Source of the DNA: Bacteroidales bacterium
GTDB taxonomy: Bacteria; Bacteroidota; Bacteroidia; Bacteroidales; Paludibacteraceae
NCBI GenBank assembly: GCA_900768725.1
Contig: CAAGDU010000111.1
Coordinates: forward strand, 1 to 5,741
Reading direction: 5' to 3'
Length of the DNA stretch: 5,741 bases
The notes under the pieces are model-generated. The model did no database searches and had not been told where the DNA came from. It worked only from the letters and a program-made list of their open reading frames with translations. Below, one piece after another: positions 1 to 5,318 of the stretch; position 1 is the stretch's first letter; every line of letters starts with the position of its first letter. The translations under genes and the position numbers were made by a program.

Positions 1-1
1 C

Positions 2-1165
2 CGCGCCTTGGACGACTACGACCGCGCGTTAGAACTGGCGCCGGAGAAGACCGAGATTCGTTATCAACGAGGACTGATGCAGATGGAGTTGCGGCAGTGG
101 GAAGCCGCGAGGGAGGACTTCGACTCGCTCATCGCCCGCTATCCCGACTTTCTGCCCTCGTACTACCTCGCCGCGCAAGCCGCTACGGCGCTCAATCTGA
201 CCAAAGAGGCGTACCGCTATCGGCAGACCGCCTACGAGCGCGAGCAAGACGCTCACTCTAAACGCTCAACGCTCAACACTCAACAGTCCGCTCCCAACAC
301 CTCGGTGCAGATAGCGCAGGCGCAGCCGCAGAAGCGCGACCGACGCAAGGAGTTCTCCGCGCAGACGGCGCAGACCAACCAAGAGCCGACGGAGGACGAA
401 CAGAAATATCAGTCCTCCACCCGCGGTGCAGTGCAGAAGAAATACGCCGATGTGGTGAACGAGCCGAACATCTTGCTATCATACTATACGCAGGAGCAGC
501 CGCTACGGCAGACCAACTACTACCACGCTGCTGTGTCGGAACTGAACCGCCGGCAATGGTTGCCCGCGCCCTTGCATTTCGTGGTGCAAGAGCAGCCGCT
601 GACTGCCGACCTCGTGAACCTGCATTTTCAACAGATAAGCCTACGCTCTGAGCAATTAGACAAGCAGTTGTCGCCTGCGTTGTTCTTCGCCCGCGCGATG
701 GAGTTCGCGCTGGTGCAGGACTATTCGTCGGCGATTGACGACTGCACGCAGGCGCTGCAACTGACCAACGAGCGCGAGCAGGTAGCGGTCATCACTTTCT
801 GCCGCGCCAACTGGCGCTACAAACTGCTGCAATACCGCCGCGCAACGGGAGAGCAGACGGAGAAGATGAGCATGGACTTCGACATCATGCTGCGCGACTA
901 CGACCAAGTGGTGCGCCTATGCCCCGACTTTGCTTTTGCTTACTACAACAAGGCGAACATCCTCTGCATGCAGCGGGAGTGGCAGGCGGCGATTGGTCAT
1001 TACACGCAAGCCATCAGCGTGGACGCGGACTTCGCCGAGGCGTATTTCAACCGCGGGCTGACCTACATCTACACCGACCTGTCGGAGCAGGGATTGACCG
1101 ACCTGAGCAAAGCCGGCGAACTCGGTATCTACCAAGCCTATAACCTCATCACACGATTCCAATGA
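2..1165 (+). CDS. Tetratricopeptide-repeat (TPR) protein, 5' end outside window
   Basis: The frame is open to the left edge; upstream of the TTG at 8 it reads R-A-L-D-D-Y-D-R-A-L-E-L-A-P, a normal TPR helix, so the TTG is an internal Leu and the gene starts outside the window. Numbered from that codon, residues 1-80 hold about two to three TPR units. Residues ~80-135 are a Gln/Thr/Ser-rich, probably disordered linker. Residues ~150-215 form a non-TPR segment, and ~225-380 hold further TPRs with the typical A-Y-x-N-R/K-A and A-E-A-Y-F-N-R-G-L-T-Y motifs. The layout and the ending 'LSKAGELGIYQAYN' resemble a long TPR protein common in Bacteroidales; I recall this family from memory. TPRs mediate protein-protein contacts; the partner is unknown. 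The linker contains a 7-bp tandem repeat (263-283). The stop overlaps the start of the next gene by 4 nt. Sure of the TPR class, not of the function. Confidence 0.9.
   Translation, partial: RALDDYDRALELAPEKTEIRYQRGLMQMELRQWEAAREDFDSLIARYPDFLPSYYLAAQAATALNLTKEAYRYRQTAYEREQDAHSKRSTLNTQQSAPNTSVQIAQAQPQKRDRRKEFSAQTAQTNQEPTEDEQKYQSSTRGAVQKKYADVVNEPNILLSYYTQEQPLRQTNYYHAAVSELNRRQWLPAPLHFVVQEQPLTADLVNLHFQQISLRSEQLDKQLSPALFFARAMEFALVQDYSSAIDDCTQALQLTNEREQVAVITFCRANWRYKLLQYRRATGEQTEKMSMDFDIMLRDYDQVVRLCPDFAFAYYNKANILCMQREWQAAIGHYTQAISVDADFAEAYFNRGLTYIYTDLSEQGLTDLSKAGELGIYQAYNLITRFQ
263..283 (+). repeat. 7-bp tandem repeat inside the TPR gene
   Basis: Three units: CGCTCAA, CGCTCAA, CACTCAA. They encode part of the Ser/Thr/Gln-rich linker. 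Three units make 21 bp and keep the frame; gain or loss of one unit would shift it. Confidence 0.8.
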
Positions 1166-2250
1166 GAAAACAAGACCCACCCCACCCCTCCCTACAAAGG
1201 GAGGGAGCAAAGGACCCACCCCACCCCTCCCTACAAAGGGAGGGAGCAAAATTAGTATCTACATACGAAAGTAATTCACCTACTTCTTTTCTCATAGGGA
1301 AAGTATGGGTTTTATTATCTCTATTATTTCTCCCTCCCTTTGTGGGGAGGGACGGGGTGGGTCCTTTTCTCTCCCCCTTTGTAGGGGGAGCCGGAGGGGG
1401 TCTTGGTGGGACTCTCTCTGCCCAGGTGTTGTACGAGGTGTCGGGGAATAGCAGCAGGGCGAAGAGTTATATCCTTGCTACCAATCGGCTGGTGGATATC
1501 GCATTTTTAGACACTATTCCCAATGTCTTTGCCTGCTTTGCCAAATGCGACAAGGTGGTTACGGAGTTCGCCATGGAGGACTACGAGGCGCTATCGGCGT
1601 TGCGGCAAGCGGCGGTGCTGCCCGACTCGGTGAGGCTGACGAATTTCTACAGCGAGGTGGAGTACGAGCATATCGACCAAGCATTGCTGCTGAATCTCGG
1701 CATGGGGCTGAATCAACTATGCCGCATGAAGCCCGCCTACCTGACGGAGATGTTCCGCGCCGCGCTCTTCAAGCAGTGGCTTGGCTACGACGAGGCGCGG
1801 TCGATGGAGACCTTCTTCGAGGTGGTGGCGCAGGAGAAAGGGTTGCCCGTGTATGGGCTGGACGATGTGGGGGAGACGATGTACATGCTCTTCGATAGGG
1901 AGCCGTTTCACTGGCAGTGCGAAGAACTGCAGAAGGTGATTGACTACCCCGAGCGGGAGGTGCAGCAAGAGCGGACGCTGCTGGAGATGTACCGCATGGG
2001 GCGATTGGCAGACATGGCATATCAAGTGGCGGGTCCCGATAACAAAACCTCCATCTCCTATTCTGATTATCAGGTGTATGCGCAGCGCAACCGCACATGG
2101 GTGAAGCGCCTGCAACCCTACCTGCGCGACGGGCATGCTTTCATCGCGCTCAATGCCATCTACCTCGGCGGCGACAAGGGACTGCTTGCCGCCCTGCGCG
2201 AAGCAGGCTACCGCGTTAGAGCAGTAAATAGAGGCATACCCCGAAAATAA
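1162..2250 (+). CDS. TraB/GumN-family protein, degenerate active site, repeat-invaded N-terminus
   Basis: Residues ~85-356 match the TraB/GumN (TIKI-like) fold as found in Bacteroidales: L-Y-E-V-S-G-N then S-Y-I-L near the start, a conserved Glu (E135) after a hydrophobic strand, M-K-P-A-Y-L, R-N-x-x-W, and a C-terminal G-D-K-G-L-L...G-Y-x-V. The ATG at 1162 overlaps the TPR stop (ATGA), which supports this start. The protein has 362 residues; relatives as I recall them have about 290. The extra length is residues 5-83: two 13-residue repeats (DPPHPSLQREGAK), an AT-rich coded segment with a hydrophobic run V-W-V-L-L-S-L-L-F-L at 48-57, then two more repeat-coded stretches (58-82). L-S-A-Q at 85-88 looks like the remains of a signal-peptide cleavage site, so the ancestor was probably exported. 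The two GxxH motifs read A-T-N-R (106-109) and N-A-I-Y (331-334), so metal-dependent hydrolase activity is doubtful. The frame remains open throughout. Confidence 0.8.
   Translation: MRKQDPPHPSLQREGAKDPPHPSLQREGAKLVSTYESNSPTSFLIGKVWVLLSLLFLPPFVGRDGVGPFLSPFVGGAGGGLGGTLSAQVLYEVSGNSSRAKSYILATNRLVDIAFLDTIPNVFACFAKCDKVVTEFAMEDYEALSALRQAAVLPDSVRLTNFYSEVEYEHIDQALLLNLGMGLNQLCRMKPAYLTEMFRAALFKQWLGYDEARSMETFFEVVAQEKGLPVYGLDDVGETMYMLFDREPFHWQCEELQKVIDYPEREVQQERTLLEMYRMGRLADMAYQVAGPDNKTSISYSDYQVYAQRNRTWVKRLQPYLRDGHAFIALNAIYLGGDKGLLAALREAGYRVRAVNRGIPRK
1174..1251 (+). repeat. Tandem pair of 39-bp GC-rich palindromic repeat units
   Basis: Two copies of a 39-bp unit, identical but for the last base, starting GACCCACCCC at 1174 and 1213. 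Each contains a hairpin CCCTCCCT-ACAA-AGGGAGGG (1186-1205 in the first) and ends GCAAAG/A. Because 39 is a multiple of three, the pair stays in frame in the TraB-like gene and encodes DPPHPSLQREGAK twice. An inverted copy lies at 1330-1363. Confidence 0.92.
1330..1363 (-). repeat. Inverted copy of the GC-rich palindromic unit
   Basis: The reverse complement starts GACCCACCCC and agrees with the units at 1174 and 1213 at 31 of 34 positions. Together they bracket an AT-rich core (1252-1329) like terminal inverted repeats. It encodes P-P-F-V-G-R-D-G-V-G in the TraB-like frame. Confidence 0.9.
1369..1402 (-). repeat. GC-rich palindromic unit, second subtype
   Basis: The reverse complement starts GACCCCCTCCGGCTCCCCCT and contains the hairpin CTCCCCCT/AGGGGGAG. 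It is closer to the copy at 4518-4550 than to its direct neighbour, which points to a separate insertion or a mixed array. It encodes S-P-F-V-G-G-A-G-G-G. Confidence 0.85.
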
Positions 2251-2273
2251 GAATAGTTCACTTTAGATAAATC

Positions 2274-2317
2274 AAAAAGAGGCTATCCAACTTGACTTGT
2301 TAGGTAGCCTCTTTTTT
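2274..2317. terminator. Bidirectional terminator between convergent genes
   Basis: A 12-bp perfect stem AAAAAGAGGCTA/TAGCCTCTTTTT with a 19-nt interior that can pair further (CCAAC with GTT-A-GG). It has T-runs in both reading directions and lies between the stop of the TraB-like gene (2250) and the stop of nth (2331), serving both. Confidence 0.9.
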
Positions 2318-2330
2318 GTATATGGCGAAA

Positions 2331-2969
2331 TTACTTAGCTAAGGCACCTGTTTTGCAATAGGGCTTGATGCCGCAGGTCTCGCAGAGAGGTTTGCGGGCT
2401 TTGCATACATAGCGCCCGTGGAGGAGGAGCCAATGGTGCGCCTTTGGGATGAGTTCCGAGGGGATGTATTTGACAAGTTGCTTTTCCGTTTCGAGCGGGG
2501 ATTTGCTGTTGGTAGTCAGTCCTATACGCTCCGAGATACGGAAGATATGGGTATCGACCGCCATCGTGGGCTGGTTCCAGATAACGGCGCAGACCACATT
2601 TGCCGTCTTGCGCCCCACGCCGGGGAGCGTCTGCAAGTCATCGATGTTGCTCGGCACCTCACCGTTGTAGGCTTCGACCAACCGCTGCGCCATGCCGACG
2701 AGATGTTGTGCTTTGGCATTGGGATAAGACACCGACTTCACATACTGAAACACCTCCTCTGCACTTGCTCTCGCCATCGCCTCCGCCGTGGGGTATGCAG
2801 CGAAGAGCGCAGGGGTAACCATGTTCACCCGCTTGTCGGTGCACTGCGCGGAGAGCATGACCGCACACAGCAACTCGAACGGGTTGGTGTAGTGCAGTTC
2901 GGATTCCGCAACGGGCATGTTCTCGGAAAACCATGCCAATACTTTTTGGTAACGCTGTTTGTCAGTCAT
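2331..2969 (-). CDS. nth: Endonuclease III (DNA glycosylase/AP lyase)
   Basis: Base-excision repair enzyme that removes oxidised pyrimidines and cleaves the strand at the abasic site by beta-elimination. Seen here: a helix-hairpin-helix L-P-G-V-G-R-K-T-A-N at 115-124 with the catalytic Lys at 121; the catalytic Asp in V-D-T-H-I-F-R at residue 139; and a C-terminal 4Fe-4S site C-x6-C-x2-C-x5-C with Cys 189, 196, 199 and 205. These match E. coli Nth (K120, D138) with an offset of one, and the length (212 aa) is the family norm. An in-frame GTG lies directly before the ATG at 2969; I chose the ATG as the more usual codon. It is the last gene of the minus-strand run, 86 nt after the DUF4924 gene, and meets the TraB-like gene tail to tail across a shared terminator. 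The upstream spacer holds a 7-bp tandem repeat. Confidence 0.97.
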   Translation of the reverse strand: MTDKQRYQKVLAWFSENMPVAESELHYTNPFELLCAVMLSAQCTDKRVNMVTPALFAAYPTAEAMARASAEEVFQYVKSVSYPNAKAQHLVGMAQRLVEAYNGEVPSNIDDLQTLPGVGRKTANVVCAVIWNQPTMAVDTHIFRISERIGLTTNSKSPLETEKQLVKYIPSELIPKAHHWLLLHGRYVCKARKPLCETCGIKPYCKTGALAK

Positions 2970-2980
2970 CACTTCATTTA

Positions 2981-3008
2981 CGATTTACGAATTACGAATT
3001 ACGATTTT
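2981..3008 (-). repeat. 7-bp tandem repeat upstream of nth
   Basis: Four units on the plus strand: CGATTTA, CGAATTA, CGAATTA, CGATTTT. A degenerate further piece (TTACGATTTGCGAACTA) lies near 3042-3058. The tract sits between the DUF4924 stop and the nth start, 12 nt upstream of the chosen nth ATG. Confidence 0.8.
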
Positions 3009-3055
3009 TTGTCCCGACTAACCAGAACAAACTCGGAAGAATTACGATTTGCGAA

Positions 3056-3532
3056 CTAACCGACTTTCTCCGCGCGGTATATTTTGCTGAGGAATTGGAG
3101 CAAGTGGGTTACCTGCGTTTGGGTGTCGGCTGTGGCGGGGGTGATTTCCTTGTGTTGCAGGCGCAGCATGAGCACTTGGTAGAGCAGGGTTAGTCCCGCC
3201 TCGATGTCGGACATCAAGGGGTTGTCGGTCTTCGACTTGAAGATATTGAGGGCAGGGGTCAGCCGAATCATTGCCGCACGATAAGACGCATCCTCATCCA
3301 GCAAGCGGTGATGGAGTTCTTCTAACTCCGCCATGGTATTGCGCGCCAACTGCACATGCCCTTTCTCGGTTACGCCCTCGCGGTGCATCATCTCGCTCAG
3401 CTCGGCGAGAAAGCGCATATCCGGCGAGGGACTTTCGTTATCGATCGCGACATTGGGAAACGCCCGCAGGTAGTCTTCCAACTGCCAAATCCAAAGGATA
3501 TACTCGGCTATGTTCTCTCGTTTATTCTTCAT
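3056..3532 (-). CDS. DUF4924 family protein
   Basis: A 158-residue, mostly helical, soluble protein with no signal peptide or membrane segment. The N-terminal K-R-E-N-I-A-E-Y-I-L-W-I-W-Q-L-E-D-Y-L-R-A and the middle G-V-x-E-K-G-H-x-Q match, from memory, the Bacteroidetes family DUF4924, whose function is unknown. Three in-frame starts are possible: 3562, 3535 and 3532. The ATG at 3532 is preferred because a perfect AGGAGG lies 6 nt upstream, and family members begin just before K-R-E-N-I-A-E-Y. With this start the gene overlaps the end of the S4-domain gene by 11 nt, which suggests co-translation. The link to a ribosome-rescue-like gene pair hints at a translation-related role, but this is inference from position only. 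Confidence 0.82.
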   Translation of the reverse strand: MKNKRENIAEYILWIWQLEDYLRAFPNVAIDNESPSPDMRFLAELSEMMHREGVTEKGHVQLARNTMAELEELHHRLLDEDASYRAAMIRLTPALNIFKSKTDNPLMSDIEAGLTLLYQVLMLRLQHKEITPATADTQTQVTHLLQFLSKIYRAEKVG

Positions 3533-3944
3533 CATCGTCCTCCTCGTCAAAATCCAACTCATCGAGCAGATAGTCGTCGCTCATGAAGGTCTCTATGTCG
3601 CGGCGGTCTTTCTTGGTAGGTCTTCCGGTACCTCGGTCGCGTCCGCTTGCCCCTGCCATCTTCGCCAACTCTAAGAGTTCCAACTGCTCGGGCGCCGTCT
3701 GATCGCGCAGATAGTCGGGCACCAACTTTGCACCCACGCGGTTCTCGCAGAGTTGCAAGACGCGATAGGTGTAGGTGATAGGTCCCTTGCGGACGGAGAA
3801 AACATCGCCTACATGGAAAGTGCGCGAAGGCTTTAGCGTTGTGCCACCCATCGTAATACGCCCTTTCTTGCAGGCGTCGGAGGCGATAGTGCGCGTCTTA
3901 TAGAGGCGCATAGCAAAGAGATATTTATCTACTCGAACTTCCAT
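3522..3944 (-). CDS. hslR: S4-domain RNA-binding protein, Hsp15-like
   Basis: A 140-residue protein. Residues ~1-60 form an S4 RNA-binding domain: R-V-D-K-Y-L-F-A-M-R-L-Y-K-T-R at the start, then A-S-D-A-C-K-K-G-R-I-T, and a G-D-V-F-S-V strand. A basic middle part (G-R-D-R-G-T-G-R-P-T-K-K-D-R-R) follows, ending in a highly acidic tail of Asp and Glu. Length and layout fit E. coli Hsp15 (133 aa), which binds free 50S subunits carrying a stalled nascent chain with peptidyl-tRNA. The neighbour pth hydrolyses peptidyl-tRNA, so the pairing makes functional sense. It starts 5 nt after the pth stop. The codons of the acidic tail also form the ribosome binding site of the next gene. I am sure of the S4 domain; an exact Hsp15 role is by homology. 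Confidence 0.88.
   Translation of the reverse strand: MEVRVDKYLFAMRLYKTRTIASDACKKGRITMGGTTLKPSRTFHVGDVFSVRKGPITYTYRVLQLCENRVGAKLVPDYLRDQTAPEQLELLELAKMAGASGRDRGTGRPTKKDRRDIETFMSDDYLLDELDFDEEDDDEE
3539..3544 (-). promoter_or_regulatory. Shine-Dalgarno AGGAGG of the DUF4924 gene
   Basis: The minus strand reads GACGAGGAGGACG just before two adjacent ATGs. The perfect AGGAGG has a 6-nt spacer to the ATG at 3532 and only 3 nt to the one at 3535, which decides for 3532. The site lies inside the Asp/Glu tail codons of the S4-domain gene. Strong Shine-Dalgarno sites are uncommon in Bacteroidetes, so some of the match may simply follow from the GAG/GAC codons. Confidence 0.6.
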
Positions 3945-3949
3945 TGTGG

Positions 3950-4513
3950 TTACTTCCCATTGTACAGATTCATGGTGCGGTCGATACCCTGCAAGCAGAA
4001 AGAGGGGATGATTTCGGAGGTTACCTTCAGGCGTTCGGGAAGCAGTTGCAGCTCCTCATCGGTCCATTTTCCGAGCACGAAGTTACATTGCGCCCCTCGG
4101 CTGAAGTTATTACCTATGCCGAAGCGTACTCGGGCGTAGTTCTCTGTGCCGAGAACGGACTGTATGTTGCCCAATCCGTTGTGTCCGCCGTTGCTTCCCT
4201 GCTTGCGAATGCGGATGGTGCCGAAAGGCAGGTTGAGGTCGTCCACGAGTACGAGCATGTTCTCCGCGGTTATCTTCTCCTGCTGCAGCCAATAGCGCAC
4301 AGCGTTACCGCTAAGGTTCATATAGGTGCTTGGCTTGAGCAATACCATCTCTGCATTTTTCACGCGGCATTTGGCTACGAAGCCATAGCGTTTGTCCACC
4401 CAAGTGGCGCCTTGTGCATCAGCAAAAGCATCGAGCATCATAAAGCCGATGTTGTGGCGTGTGCCGGCATACTCGTCACCTATATTTCCAAGTCCTACGA
4501 TTAAGTACTTCAT
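3950..4513 (-). CDS. pth: Peptidyl-tRNA hydrolase
   Basis: Cytosolic esterase that frees tRNA from peptidyl-tRNAs dropped by the ribosome; essential in most bacteria. The 187 residues carry every hallmark of the Pth1 family: G-L-G-N with N10, T-R-H-N-I-G with the catalytic H20, Y-M-N-L-S-G with N66, V-D-D-L-N-L-P-F-G with D91, and N-G-G-H-N-G-L with N112. These correspond to N10, H20, N68, D93 and N114 of E. coli Pth. Length is normal. The start ATG is followed by the expected K-Y-L-I-V-G-L-G-N. It stands 141 nt downstream of rplY, beyond a strong terminator and two palindromic repeats, so it needs read-through or its own promoter; I found no clear Bacteroidetes promoter in the gap. Confidence 0.97.
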   Translation of the reverse strand: MKYLIVGLGNIGDEYAGTRHNIGFMMLDAFADAQGATWVDKRYGFVAKCRVKNAEMVLLKPSTYMNLSGNAVRYWLQQEKITAENMLVLVDDLNLPFGTIRIRKQGSNGGHNGLGNIQSVLGTENYARVRFGIGNNFSRGAQCNFVLGKWTDEELQLLPERLKVTSEIIPSFCLQGIDRTMNLYNGK

Positions 4514-4517
4514 AAAA

Positions 4518-4550
4518 GACCCTCTCCGACTCCCCCTTAAAGGGGGAGAG
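4518..4550 (+). repeat. GC-rich palindromic unit between pth and rplY (left copy)
   Basis: Starts GACCCTCTCCGACTCCCCC and contains the palindrome CTCCCCCTT-A-AAGGGGGAG (4530-4548). It ends 5 nt before the pth start codon on the minus strand, so it lies in the pth leader if the promoter is upstream, and its hairpin could affect pth initiation. Confidence 0.88.
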
Positions 4551-4583
4551 TAGAGAGATTAGTTACACATTACTTATTGTTAA

Positions 4584-4618
4584 CTTCCCCTCCCTTTAAG
4601 GGAGGGAAAGGGAGGGTC
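4584..4618 (-). repeat. GC-rich palindromic unit between pth and rplY (right copy)
   Basis: Inverted relative to 4518-4550: its reverse complement starts GACCCTCCC and it holds the palindrome CCCTCCCTT-T-AAGGGAGGG (4588-4606). With the left copy it forms a ~100-bp element bounded by GACCCTC/GAGGGTC around an AT-rich 33-bp core. It abuts the rplY terminator. Confidence 0.88.
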
Positions 4619-4620
4619 TC

Positions 4621-4651
4621 AAAAAAAGGAGCGTCGTTTGACGCTCCTTTT
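4621..4651 (-). terminator. Rho-independent terminator directly after rplY
   Basis: A perfect 12-bp stem AAAAGGAGCGTC/GACGCTCCTTTT with a GTTT loop, followed on the minus strand by seven T. It begins 3 nt after the rplY stop codon, so most transcripts should end before pth. Confidence 0.9.
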
Positions 4652-4654
4652 GAG

Positions 4655-5212
4655 TTATGCTTTCGCGCTTTGGCGTGTTGCCTTTACTTCTGCTACGCAA
4701 GCGTCTTTCGGATTCATCATCGTCAGACCATCAATGTGTACATCGCTTACTGCAATCTTCTTGCCCAAGCCGAGCGAGGTAACATCTACCACCACGCGGT
4801 CAGGGAACTGGGTGTATATACCGTTCACCTTCATCTTGCGCATTGCCTGCGAGAGTTTACCACCGGCTTTCACACCTTCTGCGTGTCCAGTCAGTTGGAT
4901 AGGAATCTCTACGGTAACGGGCTTCTGCTCGGTAACTTCAAGGAAGTCAATATGGAGCACATCGCCGCTCAGGGGGTGGAACTGCAACTCTTTTACGACA
5001 GCCGTAGCCTTCTTATCACCAATGGTGAGGAGGATAATCAGCGTGTCGGGGGTGTAAATCATCGGACGTACATCTGCGGTAGTAACCGTAAAAGTAGTGT
5101 TGTTTCCTACGCCATAGAGGTTGCAGGGAACCAAGTTTTGTGTACGAAAGGCTTTCGCTGCCTTCTTGCCGAACTCCGAACGGAGTGTGCCCGTCAATTC
5201 AAACGTTTTCAT
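4655..5212 (-). CDS. rplY: 50S ribosomal protein L25 / general stress protein Ctc
   Basis: A 185-residue L25 of the long TL5/Ctc type, which binds 5S rRNA in the large subunit. The N-terminal part (M-K-T-F-E-L-T-G-T-L-R ... N-L-V-P-C-N-L-Y-G) is the L25 5S-binding domain. The conserved F-H-P-L-S-G-D-V-L-H-I-D-F lies near its end. The C-terminal beta domain has G-H-A-E-G-V-K-A-G-G-K-L and V-T-S-L-G-L-G-K-K. The frame extends upstream to a TTG at 5236, but ATG 5212 gives the family N-terminus. A terminator hairpin starts 3 nt after the stop. The upstream spacer contains an inverted repeat and 7-bp tandem repeats, with no recognisable promoter. The tRNA-Gln terminator lies further upstream, so rplY probably has its own promoter in between. 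Confidence 0.96.
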   Translation of the reverse strand: MKTFELTGTLRSEFGKKAAKAFRTQNLVPCNLYGVGNNTTFTVTTADVRPMIYTPDTLIILLTIGDKKATAVVKELQFHPLSGDVLHIDFLEVTEQKPVTVEIPIQLTGHAEGVKAGGKLSQAMRKMKVNGIYTQFPDRVVVDVTSLGLGKKIAVSDVHIDGLTMMNPKDACVAEVKATRQSAKA

Positions 5213-5251
5213 TAGAAAATAATTTGTGTTACTCAATATGGGGCAGAGATT

Positions 5252-5286
5252 ATGTTAATTAACAATGAATAATAAATAATTAACAT
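5252..5286. repeat. 10-bp perfect inverted repeat upstream of rplY
   Basis: ATGTTAATTA and TAATTAACAT separated by 15 nt of A/T-rich sequence, 40 nt before the rplY start. It could be an operator, a leader hairpin or a remnant of the TTAATTG repeats. It has no T-run and no GC, so it is not a convincing terminator. Confidence 0.6.
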
Positions 5287-5318
5287 GCTCATGCTATAAA
5301 CTCCGTTGCGCAGCAATG

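Noticed and set aside
917..1249. 110-codon minus-strand frame starting in the repeats
   Set aside because: Its N-terminus is just the translated palindromic units and the rest is antisense to the TPR gene.
1174..1251. CRISPR array
   Set aside because: The two 39-bp units are directly adjacent with no spacers, and further copies are inverted or scattered.
1717..2136. Minus-strand open frame opposite the TraB-like gene
   Set aside because: The plus-strand frame has family-level matches; the opposite frame has only low-complexity His/Leu-rich sequence.
2418..3059. 213-codon open frame on the plus strand opposite nth
   Set aside because: It is antisense to nth, which has all catalytic and Fe-S residues; the translation shows no recognisable family.
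3944..4504. 186-codon open frame on the plus strand opposite pth
   Set aside because: It mirrors pth almost exactly; pth has the full Pth1 motif set, so this is a shadow of its codon use.
4577..5215. 212-codon open frame on the plus strand opposite rplY
   Set aside because: It is antisense to L25 and begins within a palindromic repeat; no domain is recognisable.
5213..5236. Upstream TTG start for rplY adding eight residues
   Set aside because: The ATG at 5212 gives the normal L25 N-terminus, and the added residues match nothing in the family.
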